Origin: Nocardioides nematodiphilus
Lineage (GTDB): Bacteria; Actinomycetota; Actinomycetes; Propionibacteriales; Nocardioidaceae
Length of the DNA stretch: 64,000 nucleotides
NCBI RefSeq assembly: GCF_020216525.1
Contig: NZ_JAIWOY010000002.1
Location: 372,001 to 436,000, forward strand
Direction of reading: 5' to 3'
Part shown: one piece after another, positions 9,948 to 18,393 of the stretch
How positions within the stretch are numbered: position 1 is the stretch's first letter
How the letters are laid out: every line of letters starts with the position of its first letter
Position numbers and translations under genes: made by a program
Notes under the pieces: generated by a model
The model's input: only the letters and a program-made list of their open reading frames with translations
The model's database searches: none
What the model was told of the DNA's origin: nothing

Positions 9948-12900
9948 ATGGTCAACAGACAACGCAGGCATGCCGTCGTCGCATTCGGCACAGCAGTGGT
10001 CGCCGGCACCCTCGCCGCCACCACCCTCGGCAACCCGGCCTCGGCCTCACGGCCCGCCCCCACTCCCCCGTCCGCGTCGCAGGCATCGTCCACGCCGGTC
10101 TACCTCAACAGGTCCTTCACTCCCGCGGAGCGAGCCGCGGACCTCGTCTCGCGGATGACGCTGGCCGAGAAGGCGCAGGAGATGAACAGCAGCCAGGCGC
10201 CCGCCATCCCGCGCTTGGGCATCGCGGCATGGGGCTGGTGGAACGAGTCCAACCACGGCGTCAACGCCTCGACGATCACTCCGACCGGCAACGCCACGAC
10301 CCTGACGAACACCACCTCGTACCCCTCGGACCTGTCGATGGGCAGCACGTGGGACCCGAAGCTCGTCTACCGCGAGGCTTCCCTCATCGGCGACGAGGCC
10401 CGGGACACCGCGCCGCAGAACCGGTTCAACCTCGACTTCTACGCGCCGACCGTCAACCTGTCCCGCGACCCCCGCTGGGGCCGCAACGACGAGAGCTGGA
10501 GCGAGGACCCGACACTCACCGCCACCCTCGCGAGCCAGTACGTCGACGGCCTGCAGGGCCAGACACCTGCTGGCGTGCTGCCGGCGTCGGCCAACGGCTA
10601 CTACAAGGCCATCGCGACGCTGAAGCACTACGCCGCGAACAACAGCGAGGTCAACCGACGCAACGGGTCCTCCGACATGGACCAGCGGACCCTGCGGGAG
10701 TACTACACCAAGCAGTTCGCCGACATCGTCAAGGCGGCCCACCCGGGCTCCATCATGAGCTCCTACAACTCGATCAACGGCGTTCCCGCCGCCGCGAGCG
10801 TCCAGCTGATGAGCGACCTCGCACGCGACACCTACGGCTTCGACGGCTACTTCACCTCGGACTGCGACGCCGTCCGGGAGATCCAGAACGGCCACCACTG
10901 GCAGCCGCCGACAGCGAGCGCGCCGCTGGACCAGTACGGCCGGTCGGCGTACGCCATCTCCGCCGGCGAGGACCTCGACTGCAACTGGGGCTATCACGAC
11001 CAGTACAGCTACGGGAACACCGTGCCGACGGCGATCGCGCAGAAGATCAAGACCGAGGTCGACACCTTCAACGTCGGCGATGTGGACACCTCCGTCACCC
11101 GGCTCTTCACCGCACGCATCGCGACCGGTGAGTTCGACGAGGAGAGCCAGGTCCCGTGGGTCCGTGCGGCCCGCCAGCGACTCGGTGGCGCCACCTGGAC
11201 GACCTCGCCCACCAACAACGCGATCACCGAGACGCCTGAGCGCCTCGCCCAGGCGCGCGAGAGCGCCCAGGAGGGCCTGGTCCTGCTGAAGAACGACAAG
11301 GTCGGGGCAGCACCGCTGCTGCCGCTCGACCTGCCGCAGAGCCAGCCGACCAAGGTCGCGGTGGTGGGCTACTTCGCCCACCCGCAGCAGCTCTTCACCG
11401 GCGGCTACTCCAGCATCCAGACCGGCGCCGGCGCCGCGAACAACATCGACGCCTACACCGGCATCAAGGACGCCATCCAGGCACGGAACCCCCAGGCCCA
11501 GGTCGACTTCCTGCCGGGCGTCACGGGCGGCACCACCGCGTCCAAGCTGACCACGGTCGACCCCGCCACCATCGCCGCGGTCAAGGGCTACGACGCCGTC
11601 GTGGTCGTCGCCGGCACCGACTACACCACCGCGTCGGAGGACCACGACCGTACGACCACCGCGCTCCCGGGCGCGCAGGCCTCGATGATCAGCCAGGTCG
11701 AGGCGGCCAACCCGCACACCGTGGTCTACCTGCAGACCGTCGGCTCGGTCGACGTGCGCAGCTTCGAGGCCACCAGCCCGGCCATCCTCTGGAGCTCCTA
11801 CCTGGGCCAGCGACAGGGCGCGGCGATCGCCGACGTCCTCCTGGGCACGGTCAACCCGAGCGGGCACCTGCCCTTCACCTGGTACACCGACGACAGCCAG
11901 CTGCCGGCGATCACCGACTACGCCATCCGGCCCAGCCAGTCGGCACCCGGGCGGACCTACATGTACTACACCGGCACGCCGAGCTTCCCCTTCGGTCATG
12001 GCCTGAGCTACGGCACCTTCCGCTTCTCGGACCTCAAGGTCGCCAAGGGCGCCGTCCGGGCCTCCGGGACGATCTCTGCGACCGCGACGGTCACCAACAC
12101 CGGGACGGTCGCCGGTGCGGCGACGCCGCAGCTCTACGTGACCACGCCGTTCGCCTCCGCCGCGGCGGAGCGGCCGGTCAAGAGGCTGCTGGCCTTCGAC
12201 CGCGTCGTGGTCAAGCCGGGCCAGTCGGTCCGGGTCCACTTCACCGCACCCGCCTCACAGCTGGCCTTCCTCGATGAGAAGAGCCAGACGATGAAGGTGG
12301 ACCGCGGCACCTACGGCCTCCAGCTGGGCGCGTCGTCCTCCGACGTCCGTGCCCGAGCCTCGGTGACGGTCACGGGACGCCTGGGCAGCCTGCCCGCAAC
12401 CGTCTCGGTACGACCGGTGGAGACGGGCGACGCCGCAGCCGACGTCGCGCAGCGAGTCGCCTTCGACGCCGGTACGCGCATCGACCCGCAGGTCACCGTG
12501 GCCACCGACGACGAAGCCCTGCACGGCTACATCGCCAAGGGTCGCAGCACTCCCCTCCCGGAGGGGATGAAGATCCGCTACCACTCCAACCGCCGCGATG
12601 TCGTCGCGGTCGAGCAGGGTGGCACCGAGCTGCGCGCCGTCGGCTCGGGCGTGGCCACCGTGACGGTGGATGCCACCTACCACGGCAGGACGGTCAGCAC
12701 GTCGTTCGTCGTGAACGTGGCGCCGCTGCAGATCACCTCCGCGCCCGCGGCCACCTTCATCGCGAGTACGGCCGGCAGCTTCACGGTGACGACCGTGACC
12801 ACGCAGTCGCCCACCGCGCAGGAGGTGCCGAGCCTCTCCGTCGCCGGCCGGTTGCCTGCCGGGCTGACGTTCACCGACAACGGTGACGGCACGGGCACGT

Positions 12901-13004
12901 TCTCCGGTACGCCCACGGCGGCTGGGACGTTCACCGTCCGGGTCCGCGCCAGCAACGAGGTCAGTCCGACGGCGACTCAGGAGCTCACCCTCACGGTGAG
13001 CTGA
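9948..13004 (+). CDS. Secreted GH3 beta-xylosidase/beta-glucosidase with C-terminal Ig-like domains
   Basis: This exported 1018-residue glycosidase should release sugars from the non-reducing end of plant oligosaccharides. A signal peptide ends near PASAS (about residue 32). The (alpha/beta)8 domain carries KHYAANN and YFTSDCDAV with the nucleophile Asp at about 305. The (alpha/beta)6 domain follows, then a fibronectin-III-like domain near 690-790. Sequence style (SMGSTWDPKL, SYNSINGVP) is that of the xylosidase/arabinosidase branch. The last 100 residues form a putative-Ig repeat (LPAGLTFTDNGDGTGTFSGTP), probably for substrate or wall attachment. CGGAG precedes the ATG. Regulation by the divergent ROK protein is likely. 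Confidence 0.92.
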   Translation: MVNRQRRHAVVAFGTAVVAGTLAATTLGNPASASRPAPTPPSASQASSTPVYLNRSFTPAERAADLVSRMTLAEKAQEMNSSQAPAIPRLGIAAWGWWNESNHGVNASTITPTGNATTLTNTTSYPSDLSMGSTWDPKLVYREASLIGDEARDTAPQNRFNLDFYAPTVNLSRDPRWGRNDESWSEDPTLTATLASQYVDGLQGQTPAGVLPASANGYYKAIATLKHYAANNSEVNRRNGSSDMDQRTLREYYTKQFADIVKAAHPGSIMSSYNSINGVPAAASVQLMSDLARDTYGFDGYFTSDCDAVREIQNGHHWQPPTASAPLDQYGRSAYAISAGEDLDCNWGYHDQYSYGNTVPTAIAQKIKTEVDTFNVGDVDTSVTRLFTARIATGEFDEESQVPWVRAARQRLGGATWTTSPTNNAITETPERLAQARESAQEGLVLLKNDKVGAAPLLPLDLPQSQPTKVAVVGYFAHPQQLFTGGYSSIQTGAGAANNIDAYTGIKDAIQARNPQAQVDFLPGVTGGTTASKLTTVDPATIAAVKGYDAVVVVAGTDYTTASEDHDRTTTALPGAQASMISQVEAANPHTVVYLQTVGSVDVRSFEATSPAILWSSYLGQRQGAAIADVLLGTVNPSGHLPFTWYTDDSQLPAITDYAIRPSQSAPGRTYMYYTGTPSFPFGHGLSYGTFRFSDLKVAKGAVRASGTISATATVTNTGTVAGAATPQLYVTTPFASAAAERPVKRLLAFDRVVVKPGQSVRVHFTAPASQLAFLDEKSQTMKVDRGTYGLQLGASSSDVRARASVTVTGRLGSLPATVSVRPVETGDAAADVAQRVAFDAGTRIDPQVTVATDDEALHGYIAKGRSTPLPEGMKIRYHSNRRDVVAVEQGGTELRAVGSGVATVTVDATYHGRTVSTSFVVNVAPLQITSAPAATFIASTAGSFTVTTVTTQSPTAQEVPSLSVAGRLPAGLTFTDNGDGTGTFSGTPTAAGTFTVRVRASNEVSPTATQELTLTVS

Positions 13005-13017
13005 GGCGTCTCCGTCC

Positions 13018-13052
13018 AGACGCGGTCGCGGGTGCCACCCGCGACCGCGTCT
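13018..13052 (+). terminator. Strong terminator-like hairpin after the GH3 gene
   Basis: A perfect 17-bp inverted repeat, AGACGCGGTCGCGGGTG and its complement, is separated by one base, so the physical stem is about 15 bp. It begins 14 nt after the stop codon. No T-run follows, which is common in GC-rich actinobacteria. Confidence 0.75.
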
Positions 13053-13147
13053 GCGCGCAACCGCCACTGCGTCGAGCATCCACTCCCCGATCACCGGTCC
13101 TCGGCGACCACCTGCGGCCCGTATCCGAATGCGGCGGCCGGTCGCTG

Positions 13148-14047
13148 CTACGACTCGCAGCCGTAGCCGTCGCCGTCGGAGTCGAGGTCGTACTTGTCGT
13201 AGCCGACCACCCGGACGGTCCCGTAGACGTAGGCCGGGCCGTTCCCGCTTCCACCCCCGCAGTCCACATCACTGGCGATGGGGACACAGGCACCGGAGTA
13301 GTTGCTGTCGCAGCCCGATCCGCCCGACACGTGGTGGGGCTTCGGCTTGGGCGGGTCGACGCGCGTTCCGTGGAGGACGATCCGGGGCACGGGCTTGCGA
13401 GCCACGTACCTCTTGACGACGTGCCGGGAGACGGCGACACCGTTGCGCAGCGTGATCCGGGTGACGGTCACGCGCACACCGGGACGCCCGGCCTGCTTGA
13501 CCCGCTTCGTGCCCTTCTTCAGGGTCGCGGTGTCGACATGGCGCACGGAGTAGCGGATCGCCGATCGCGAGCGCTCCGTGCGGTAGGTGATGACGACCGG
13601 CGGCTTCGGCGACGTCGAGGGCTTGACCGACGGGGACGACGAGGCCGACCCGGTCGCGCAGGCGGAGGCCGAGACGGACGGCGAGGCAGAGGCTGATGTA
13701 GATGCAGAAGCAGAGGTCGACTCGGACGCCGACTCCGAAGCCGTCGGGGAGACGGAGACCGACGCGGAGTCAGAGCTCGACGCCGAGGCGGTCTCCGACG
13801 CGGACGCCGTCGCAGAGGCCGTGGCCGACGCAGAGGGCGTGGCCGGCGCAGAGGGCGTGGCCGACGCAGACGGCGACGGACATGCAGAAGGCGTTGTCCC
13901 CGCCGCTGTGGCCGCCTGGGCAGCGTCAGATCCCTCCATCGCCAGCGCAGTCACGCCAGCCCCGCTCAGAACGGTCAGTGCGATGCAGGCGGCGAGCCGC
14001 TGAAGCCTGCGCGTGCTCCCGATCCCAGTACGTGCGTCATGTCCCAT
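13148..14047 (-). CDS. Secreted G5 / Excalibur calcium-binding surface protein with Ser/Ala stalk
   Basis: The 299-residue product has an N-terminal membrane helix or signal peptide (residues 15-40). About 100 residues of Ser/Ala/Thr-rich low-complexity sequence then form an extended stalk. Next is a G5-like domain (TATLKKGTKRVKQAG...VTRITLRNGVAVS) and a C-terminal Excalibur motif, DLDSDGDGYGCES, in which Asp side chains bind calcium. G5 domains are known to bind N-acetylglucosamine-containing polymers, so a cell-wall-associated role is likely. The stalk is built from degenerate GAx/TCx codon repeats and may vary in length between strains. It ends with the Excalibur domain at the extreme C-terminus. 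Confidence 0.82.
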   Translation of the reverse strand: MGHDARTGIGSTRRLQRLAACIALTVLSGAGVTALAMEGSDAAQAATAAGTTPSACPSPSASATPSAPATPSASATASATASASETASASSSDSASVSVSPTASESASESTSASASTSASASPSVSASACATGSASSSPSVKPSTSPKPPVVITYRTERSRSAIRYSVRHVDTATLKKGTKRVKQAGRPGVRVTVTRITLRNGVAVSRHVVKRYVARKPVPRIVLHGTRVDPPKPKPHHVSGGSGCDSNYSGACVPIASDVDCGGGSGNGPAYVYGTVRVVGYDKYDLDSDGDGYGCES

Positions 14048-14210
14048 GGTGCTGTTCCCTCCGACGTAAAGCTCCCTCGGCGACCGTAGAGGGCGTGCAC
14101 GGCGGGCGCAGACGAATCGGTCGACTCACAGCACCGTGCCAGGTCGGCCCGACGCCGGCTCGCCGACCGTCGCGCGGGGCGCAGCGCCGGGACGAGCGAT
14201 CCGTCGAGCC

Positions 14211-14333
14211 TCAGTGACAGGGAGCGCCCTCACAGCACGGGCGGATGTAGCCGCAGCCGTCGCAGCGCTCGTGGGAGGTCTCCCAGCGCATCAGGGTGCC
14301 GCAGTTGGGGCAGGGCTCGGTCAGGTCGGCCAT
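14211..14333 (-). CDS. 40-residue zinc-ribbon protein
   Basis: This small leftward gene encodes MADLTEPCPNCGTLMRWETS... with three Cys pairs: CPNC, CDGC and CC. The first two are the CxxC knuckles of a zinc ribbon, 17 residues apart, and CC..C at the end may be extra ligands. The ATG and TGA are clear; the ribosome-binding site is weak. It overlaps nothing and is divergent from the DUF1206 gene 67 nt away. The function is unknown; such mini zinc ribbons often bind nucleic acid or protein. Confidence 0.7.
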   Translation of the reverse strand: MADLTEPCPNCGTLMRWETSHERCDGCGYIRPCCEGAPCH

Positions 14334-14400
14334 GGGCAAAGGTTATCGATCGCGGATGCCCCAGGGGGTGTGCCCGGCCGTGTGCCGGGAACCGGGGCTC

Positions 14401-15216
14401 GTGAACACACAGACTGCGGCTGAGGAGGCGCGGGACTCCCCCGCCCTCGAGTGGGGAGCGCGGATCGGGTTCGTGGTCTACGGACTCGTCTACGGCGTGC
14501 TCGCATGGCTGACCGTGCAGATCGCGGTGAGCGGCGGCAGCTCGGCGAAGGTGTCGCGGCAGGGGGCGCTCCATGAGGTCGCGCGTCAGCCTTTGGGCGG
14601 GACGATGCTGTGGATCGCGTTCGGCGGCTTCTGCGCGCTGGTGCTGTGGGAGGCGGCCACCGCACTCGTCGGGCACCACGACAAGGACGGCGGCAAGCGG
14701 GTCGTGGCACGACTCGCCTCGGCGGCCAAGGCGATCGTGTTCGCCGTCTTCGCGTTCTCCTGCGCCAAGGTCGCCTCCGGCTCGGGCGGCAACAAGAGCG
14801 GTGGCGCCAAGACGTGGACCGCCCGAATCCTCGAGCTGCCCGCCGGACCGGTCATCGTGGCCGCGGCCGGTCTCGCCATCCTCGCGTACGGCGTCTACAG
14901 CGTCATCCGCGGTCTCGGCGACGGCTGGCGCAAGGATCTCGATCCCGACGGCAAGCGAGGCGATCTCGGCAAGGTGATCACCGTGCTCGCCCGCACCGGC
15001 TACACCAGCCGCGGCCTCGCGTTCGGGATCGTCGGCGGCCTCGTCATCTGGGCCGCCTTCACTCAGGACGCCCAGCACTCCGGCGGCCTCGACCAGGCGC
15101 TCCAGCGCGCCCGGCACGCCCCGCTGGGCAGCGCGCTGCTGATCCTGATCGGCCTCGGCTTCGCCTGCTACGGCCTCTACAACATCGCCCGCGCGTTCTA
15201 TCTGCGCCGCAAGTAA
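14401..15216 (+). CDS. DUF1206 integral membrane protein
   Basis: The 271-residue product has three internal repeats. Each is a pair of transmembrane helices opened by an Arg-Gly/Tyr-rich motif (GARIGFVVYGLVYGVLAW; AAGLAILAYGVYSVIRG; RTGYTSRGLAFGIVGGLV). This is the known architecture of DUF1206. The GTG at 14401 gives a start that matches the family; upstream in-frame codons give an unlikely Cys/Arg-rich leader. The family has no established function. The gene is monocistronic here. Confidence 0.85.
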   Translation: MNTQTAAEEARDSPALEWGARIGFVVYGLVYGVLAWLTVQIAVSGGSSAKVSRQGALHEVARQPLGGTMLWIAFGGFCALVLWEAATALVGHHDKDGGKRVVARLASAAKAIVFAVFAFSCAKVASGSGGNKSGGAKTWTARILELPAGPVIVAAAGLAILAYGVYSVIRGLGDGWRKDLDPDGKRGDLGKVITVLARTGYTSRGLAFGIVGGLVIWAAFTQDAQHSGGLDQALQRARHAPLGSALLILIGLGFACYGLYNIARAFYLRRK

Positions 15217-15363
15217 CCCGCCCGCCGCGGCGCGCCGGGAGCCGTACGGTCTTGGCAGGGAGGTCTAGACGGCCTACCGTGGGCAGCGTAGGCGGCGCTC
15301 TTGCGTCGTCCACCCTCGTTAAGCAAATGGCGAGACCCCTCATCCTCTACGAGGAGCAGTCTC

Positions 15364-15741
15364 GTGAGCACTGATAAGCGACCGCCCCACCCGAACGGGC
15401 CTCCGACCCCCGTTCTGAATCGCGCTGACCGCGCCCGCCGCACGCAGGCGCTGCTGGACGCTGCGGCCGTCGCCGCGACCCCCGAGGAGCGGCGCGCACG
15501 GCTCGGCGAGGTGGCCGCTCTCAACCTCGACATCATCTCCGCCGTCACCATGGCGTCGGCCAAGCGCTACCGCGGCACTCCCCTCGATCGCGACGCGCTG
15601 CTGACCCACGTCACCGCCGTCTACACCGAGGCCGTCCTCGCGCTCGAGCTGCCCCTCGAGCGCGACTTCGTCGTCTGGGCAACTCCCGTGGTCCGCAGCG
15701 CCATCGTCAGCTTCGTGCGGCTCGTACCGGTCGCGATCTAG
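15364..15741 (+). CDS. Degenerate stand-alone sigma-70 region-2-like protein
   Basis: The GTG at 15364 is preceded by GAGGAG at 8 nt and gives 125 residues. From about residue 45 the sequence follows region 2 of SigB/SigF-type sigma factors: ALNLDIISAVTMASAKRYRGTPLDRDALL corresponds to the nlplArsiArrYrgrG-DDL helix, and FVVWATPVVRSAIVSFVR corresponds to FlsFAvPTIrGEikRhfR. Region 3, region 4 and most of the core-binding DDL-Q residues are missing. It could be a decoy, an anti-sigma-binding protein or a decayed sigma factor. A GAF-ANTAR gene follows 74 nt downstream on the same strand. The match is by eye. Confidence 0.6.
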   Translation: MSTDKRPPHPNGPPTPVLNRADRARRTQALLDAAAVAATPEERRARLGEVAALNLDIISAVTMASAKRYRGTPLDRDALLTHVTAVYTEAVLALELPLERDFVVWATPVVRSAIVSFVRLVPVAI

Positions 15742-15815
15742 GGTCCGGATCAGGACGAGAGGCACCGCTTCGTGGCAAGATTCGCGGACCACGTTGTCGA
15801 AAGGGCCGCACGCGC

Positions 15816-16535
15816 ATGACATCCGAAGTCTCCTTGGACGAGGCGGCTGCTGCCTTCGCGTCGCTCGCCCAGATGGTCTACCAGGGCCACGCGTACGACC
15901 AGATCTTCGGTGAGATCTGCCGCACCGCGCTCACCGTCGTCCCGGGCTGCGACCGGGCCTGCATCACCACGGTGGGCGCCGACCAGCAGCCGGTGCTGGA
16001 GGCGACGACCGACGACATCGCGGCGTACGTCGACAAGCTCGAGTGGGAGGTCGGCGAGGGCCCGTGCCGCGACGCGATCGTCACCCAGCGCTTCGAGTGG
16101 GACGCCGACATCACCGTCCACCCGGCCTGGCCGAAGCTGGCCGAGCGGATCCTGCGCGAGACGCCCGTACGCGGGATGATCGGCTACCGGATCATGGTCG
16201 AGGGCCGGAAGGTCGGCGCGCTCAACATGTTCTCCGACGTGCCGGGCGCGTTCACCCAGGAGGCCGCCGACATGGGTGCGCTCCTGGTGAGCTTCGCGTC
16301 CGTCGCCCTCAGCGCCGCCACCCAGCGTGAGGAGGCGACCAGCCTGCGCGAGGCGATGATGAGCAACCGCGAGATCGGCAAGGCCGTCGGCATGCTGATG
16401 GCGACCCACGACCTCACCGACGCGGAGGCCTTCCAGCGGCTACGGGCCGCGTCCAACCGCCTCAACACCCGCCTCGCCGACATCGCGGCCCAGGTCGTCG
16501 CCGACCACAGCGTGATCCGCGAGGACCCCTCCTGA
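15816..16535 (+). CDS. GAF-ANTAR RNA-binding antitermination regulator
   Basis: The 239-residue product has a GAF sensor domain (about 20-165; VPGCDRACITTV...EGPCRDAI...GYRIMVEGRKVGALNMFS) and a C-terminal ANTAR domain (about 175-230). The latter shows the family pattern NREIGKAVGMLMATHDLTDAEAFQRLRAAS. ANTAR domains bind paired hairpins in nascent RNA to prevent termination. GAF-ANTAR proteins are abundant in actinobacteria, and their GAF ligands are mostly unknown. The GAF lacks cysteines that would suggest an iron-sulfur or haem site. It probably forms an operon with the upstream sigma-like gene. Confidence 0.9.
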   Translation: MTSEVSLDEAAAAFASLAQMVYQGHAYDQIFGEICRTALTVVPGCDRACITTVGADQQPVLEATTDDIAAYVDKLEWEVGEGPCRDAIVTQRFEWDADITVHPAWPKLAERILRETPVRGMIGYRIMVEGRKVGALNMFSDVPGAFTQEAADMGALLVSFASVALSAATQREEATSLREAMMSNREIGKAVGMLMATHDLTDAEAFQRLRAASNRLNTRLADIAAQVVADHSVIREDPS

Positions 16536-16563
16536 TCCAGCCGTGCGCCGGCAGATCGTCGGC

Positions 16564-17715
16564 TCACGCCGCGCGACAGCGTCGTACGAGCTCGCGTAGC
16601 TGAGGGAGCAGGTTGTCGCGGCGGGTCTCCCGCATCCAGTCATCGGGCAGCGAGAGCCGGATGACCCGGCGCCAGGCGGAGAGCACCTGCGGGACGAGCG
16701 GGCGCGCGCAGTAGGTGAGCCCGTAGCGATCGAAGAGCGCGCGGACCCTCGGCGCGATCTCCGCGTAGCGGTTGCTCGGCATGTCCGGGAACAGGTGATG
16801 CTCGATCTGGTGGGAGAGGTTCCCGGTCAGCAGGTGCAGCACCGGCGGCCCGGTGATGTCGGCGGAGCCGAGCATCTGGCGCAGGTACCAGTCGCCGCGG
16901 CTCTCGTTCGGGTCCAGGTCCGCCAGCTCGAAGACCTCCACTCCCTGCGGGAAGTGGCCGCACATGATCACCGAGTGCGACCACAGGTTGCGCGTCAGGT
17001 TGGCGACGGCGGCGCCGGTGAGGGCGCCTCGCCAGCTGCGGGTCGCCAGCGCCGGCCACACCACGTAGTCCTTCGCCGCCTGCCGCAGCGCCCGGCGCAC
17101 CATCCGCCGCGCCTCCACCCTCTTCTCCGGCGACATCGCGACCCGCTGCCGCAGGTGGTCGCCCAGGTCGAGGTCGTACATGGCGATGCCCCACTCGAAG
17201 ATGCAGGCGGTCACCAGGTTCCACACCGGCTGGGCGAGGTAGCGGGGCTGCCACTCCTGCGCCTCGTCGACCCGCATGATCCCGTACCCGAGGTCGTTGT
17301 CGCGCCCCACGATGTTCGTGTACGTGTGGTGGACCTGGTTGTGCGCGCGCTGCCACTGCTCCGGGGGCGAGGCATGATCCCAGTCCCAGGTGGTGGAGTG
17401 GATCCGCGGATCGCCCATCCAGTCCCACTGCCCGTGCAGCACGTTGTGGCCGATCTCCATGTTCTCGAGGATCTTCGCCAGCGCGAGGGAGGCGGTGCCG
17501 AGCAGCCACAGGCTGCGCCGGCGAGAGCCCAGCAGGAGCACCCGGCTGCCGAGCTCGAGGAGGCGCTGCGCCTTGATCACCCGCCGGATGTAGGCCGCGT
17601 CGCTCGCGCCGCGGCTGCTCATCACCTCGCGGCGGATCTCGTCGAGCTCCTCGGCCAGCTCCCTCACCTGGGCGTCGGTGAGCGCGGCGGGACGGGTCGC
17701 GGTGAGGGAGGCCAT
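16564..17715 (-). CDS. Membrane fatty-acid desaturase (acyl-CoA / acyl-lipid type)
   Basis: This 383-residue di-iron enzyme inserts a double bond in a fatty acyl chain. The three histidine boxes are complete: HNVLH (90-94), HNQVHH (125-130) and HQIEHH (302-307), the last followed by LFPDMPSNRY as in the DesA3-like family. Hydrophobic segments between boxes place it in the cytoplasmic membrane. The ATG at 17715 is the family-like start; upstream in-frame codons give an Arg/Gly-rich leader. Such enzymes need a ferredoxin or oxidoreductase partner, and none is adjacent. Likely role: membrane fluidity. Confidence 0.9.
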   Translation of the reverse strand: MASLTATRPAALTDAQVRELAEELDEIRREVMSSRGASDAAYIRRVIKAQRLLELGSRVLLLGSRRRSLWLLGTASLALAKILENMEIGHNVLHGQWDWMGDPRIHSTTWDWDHASPPEQWQRAHNQVHHTYTNIVGRDNDLGYGIMRVDEAQEWQPRYLAQPVWNLVTACIFEWGIAMYDLDLGDHLRQRVAMSPEKRVEARRMVRRALRQAAKDYVVWPALATRSWRGALTGAAVANLTRNLWSHSVIMCGHFPQGVEVFELADLDPNESRGDWYLRQMLGSADITGPPVLHLLTGNLSHQIEHHLFPDMPSNRYAEIAPRVRALFDRYGLTYCARPLVPQVLSAWRRVIRLSLPDDWMRETRRDNLLPQLRELVRRCRAA

Positions 17716-17808
17716 GCGATCAGGTACCCCGCCACGGCGTCCGCGTCGCCCCGGCTTCACACCGTCTGGGGAAGCATCGCCCGGACGGGCACCGGGCACT
17801 GGTACGTC

Positions 17809-18390
17809 GTGACGGTGCCGCCTCCTCCCCCGCGTGTCCGGCTCTCGGCCGCGGCAGTGCTCCTGCTCGGCTACGGCGCGATCGCAGCCCGCCCGGGCGA
17901 CCCCGGCCGCCGCGAGCGCGCACTGTTCGCACTGGTCAACGGCATGGACCAGCGGGTCGAGCTACGGGTGGCCCAACAGTGGGGCATCCCCTGGACGCTC
18001 CCGCTCGTGGCTGCGATCGCCGCGGCCCGACGACGCCCCCGCCATGCCGCGGTGGCACTCCTCGCCCTGGGCGCGACCAAGGGCGTCGAGGTCGCGACCA
18101 AGAAGGTGCGCCCTCGTCCCCGTCCGCTCTACGTCCAGCCGACGGCCCTGCGCGACGACGCGCCCCTCGAGGGCGGCTCGATGCCGTCGGGGCACGCGGC
18201 CGTCGGGGCCTGCGCCACCATGCTGCTGGCGCCCCTCGTACCGGCCCCCGTGACTGCGGTGACGGGAGCGGTCACGCTGCTCTCGGCGCTGGCCCGCGTC
18301 CAGCAGGGCGCCCACGAGCCGCTGGATGCCGTGGCCGGGCTCATGCTCGGCAGCGGCATCGGGCTGCTCGGTCTCGAGCTCTGCCGCTGA
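17809..18390 (+). CDS. PAP2-family membrane phosphatase
   Basis: The 193-residue product has the three phosphatase motifs of the PAP2 superfamily: KKVRPRPRP (98-106), PSGH (126-129) and RVQQGAHEPLD (His169, Asp173). Four or five hydrophobic helices surround them, so the active site faces the outside of the membrane. Substrates in this family are undecaprenyl diphosphate, phosphatidic acid or other lipid phosphates; the substrate here cannot be told. Two adjacent GTG codons (17809, 17815) are possible starts, without a clear ribosome-binding site. It converges with the ABC transporter operon, leaving only 3 nt between stops. Confidence 0.85.
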   Translation: MTVPPPPPRVRLSAAAVLLLGYGAIAARPGDPGRRERALFALVNGMDQRVELRVAQQWGIPWTLPLVAAIAAARRRPRHAAVALLALGATKGVEVATKKVRPRPRPLYVQPTALRDDAPLEGGSMPSGHAAVGACATMLLAPLVPAPVTAVTGAVTLLSALARVQQGAHEPLDAVAGLMLGSGIGLLGLELCR

Positions 18391-18393
18391 GCG

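Noticed and set aside
10047..12239. A 730-codon leftward open frame
   Set aside because: It is the antisense of the GH3 gene and its translation is rich in Arg, Gly and Val, as expected from GC-rich codon bias. No family motif is visible.
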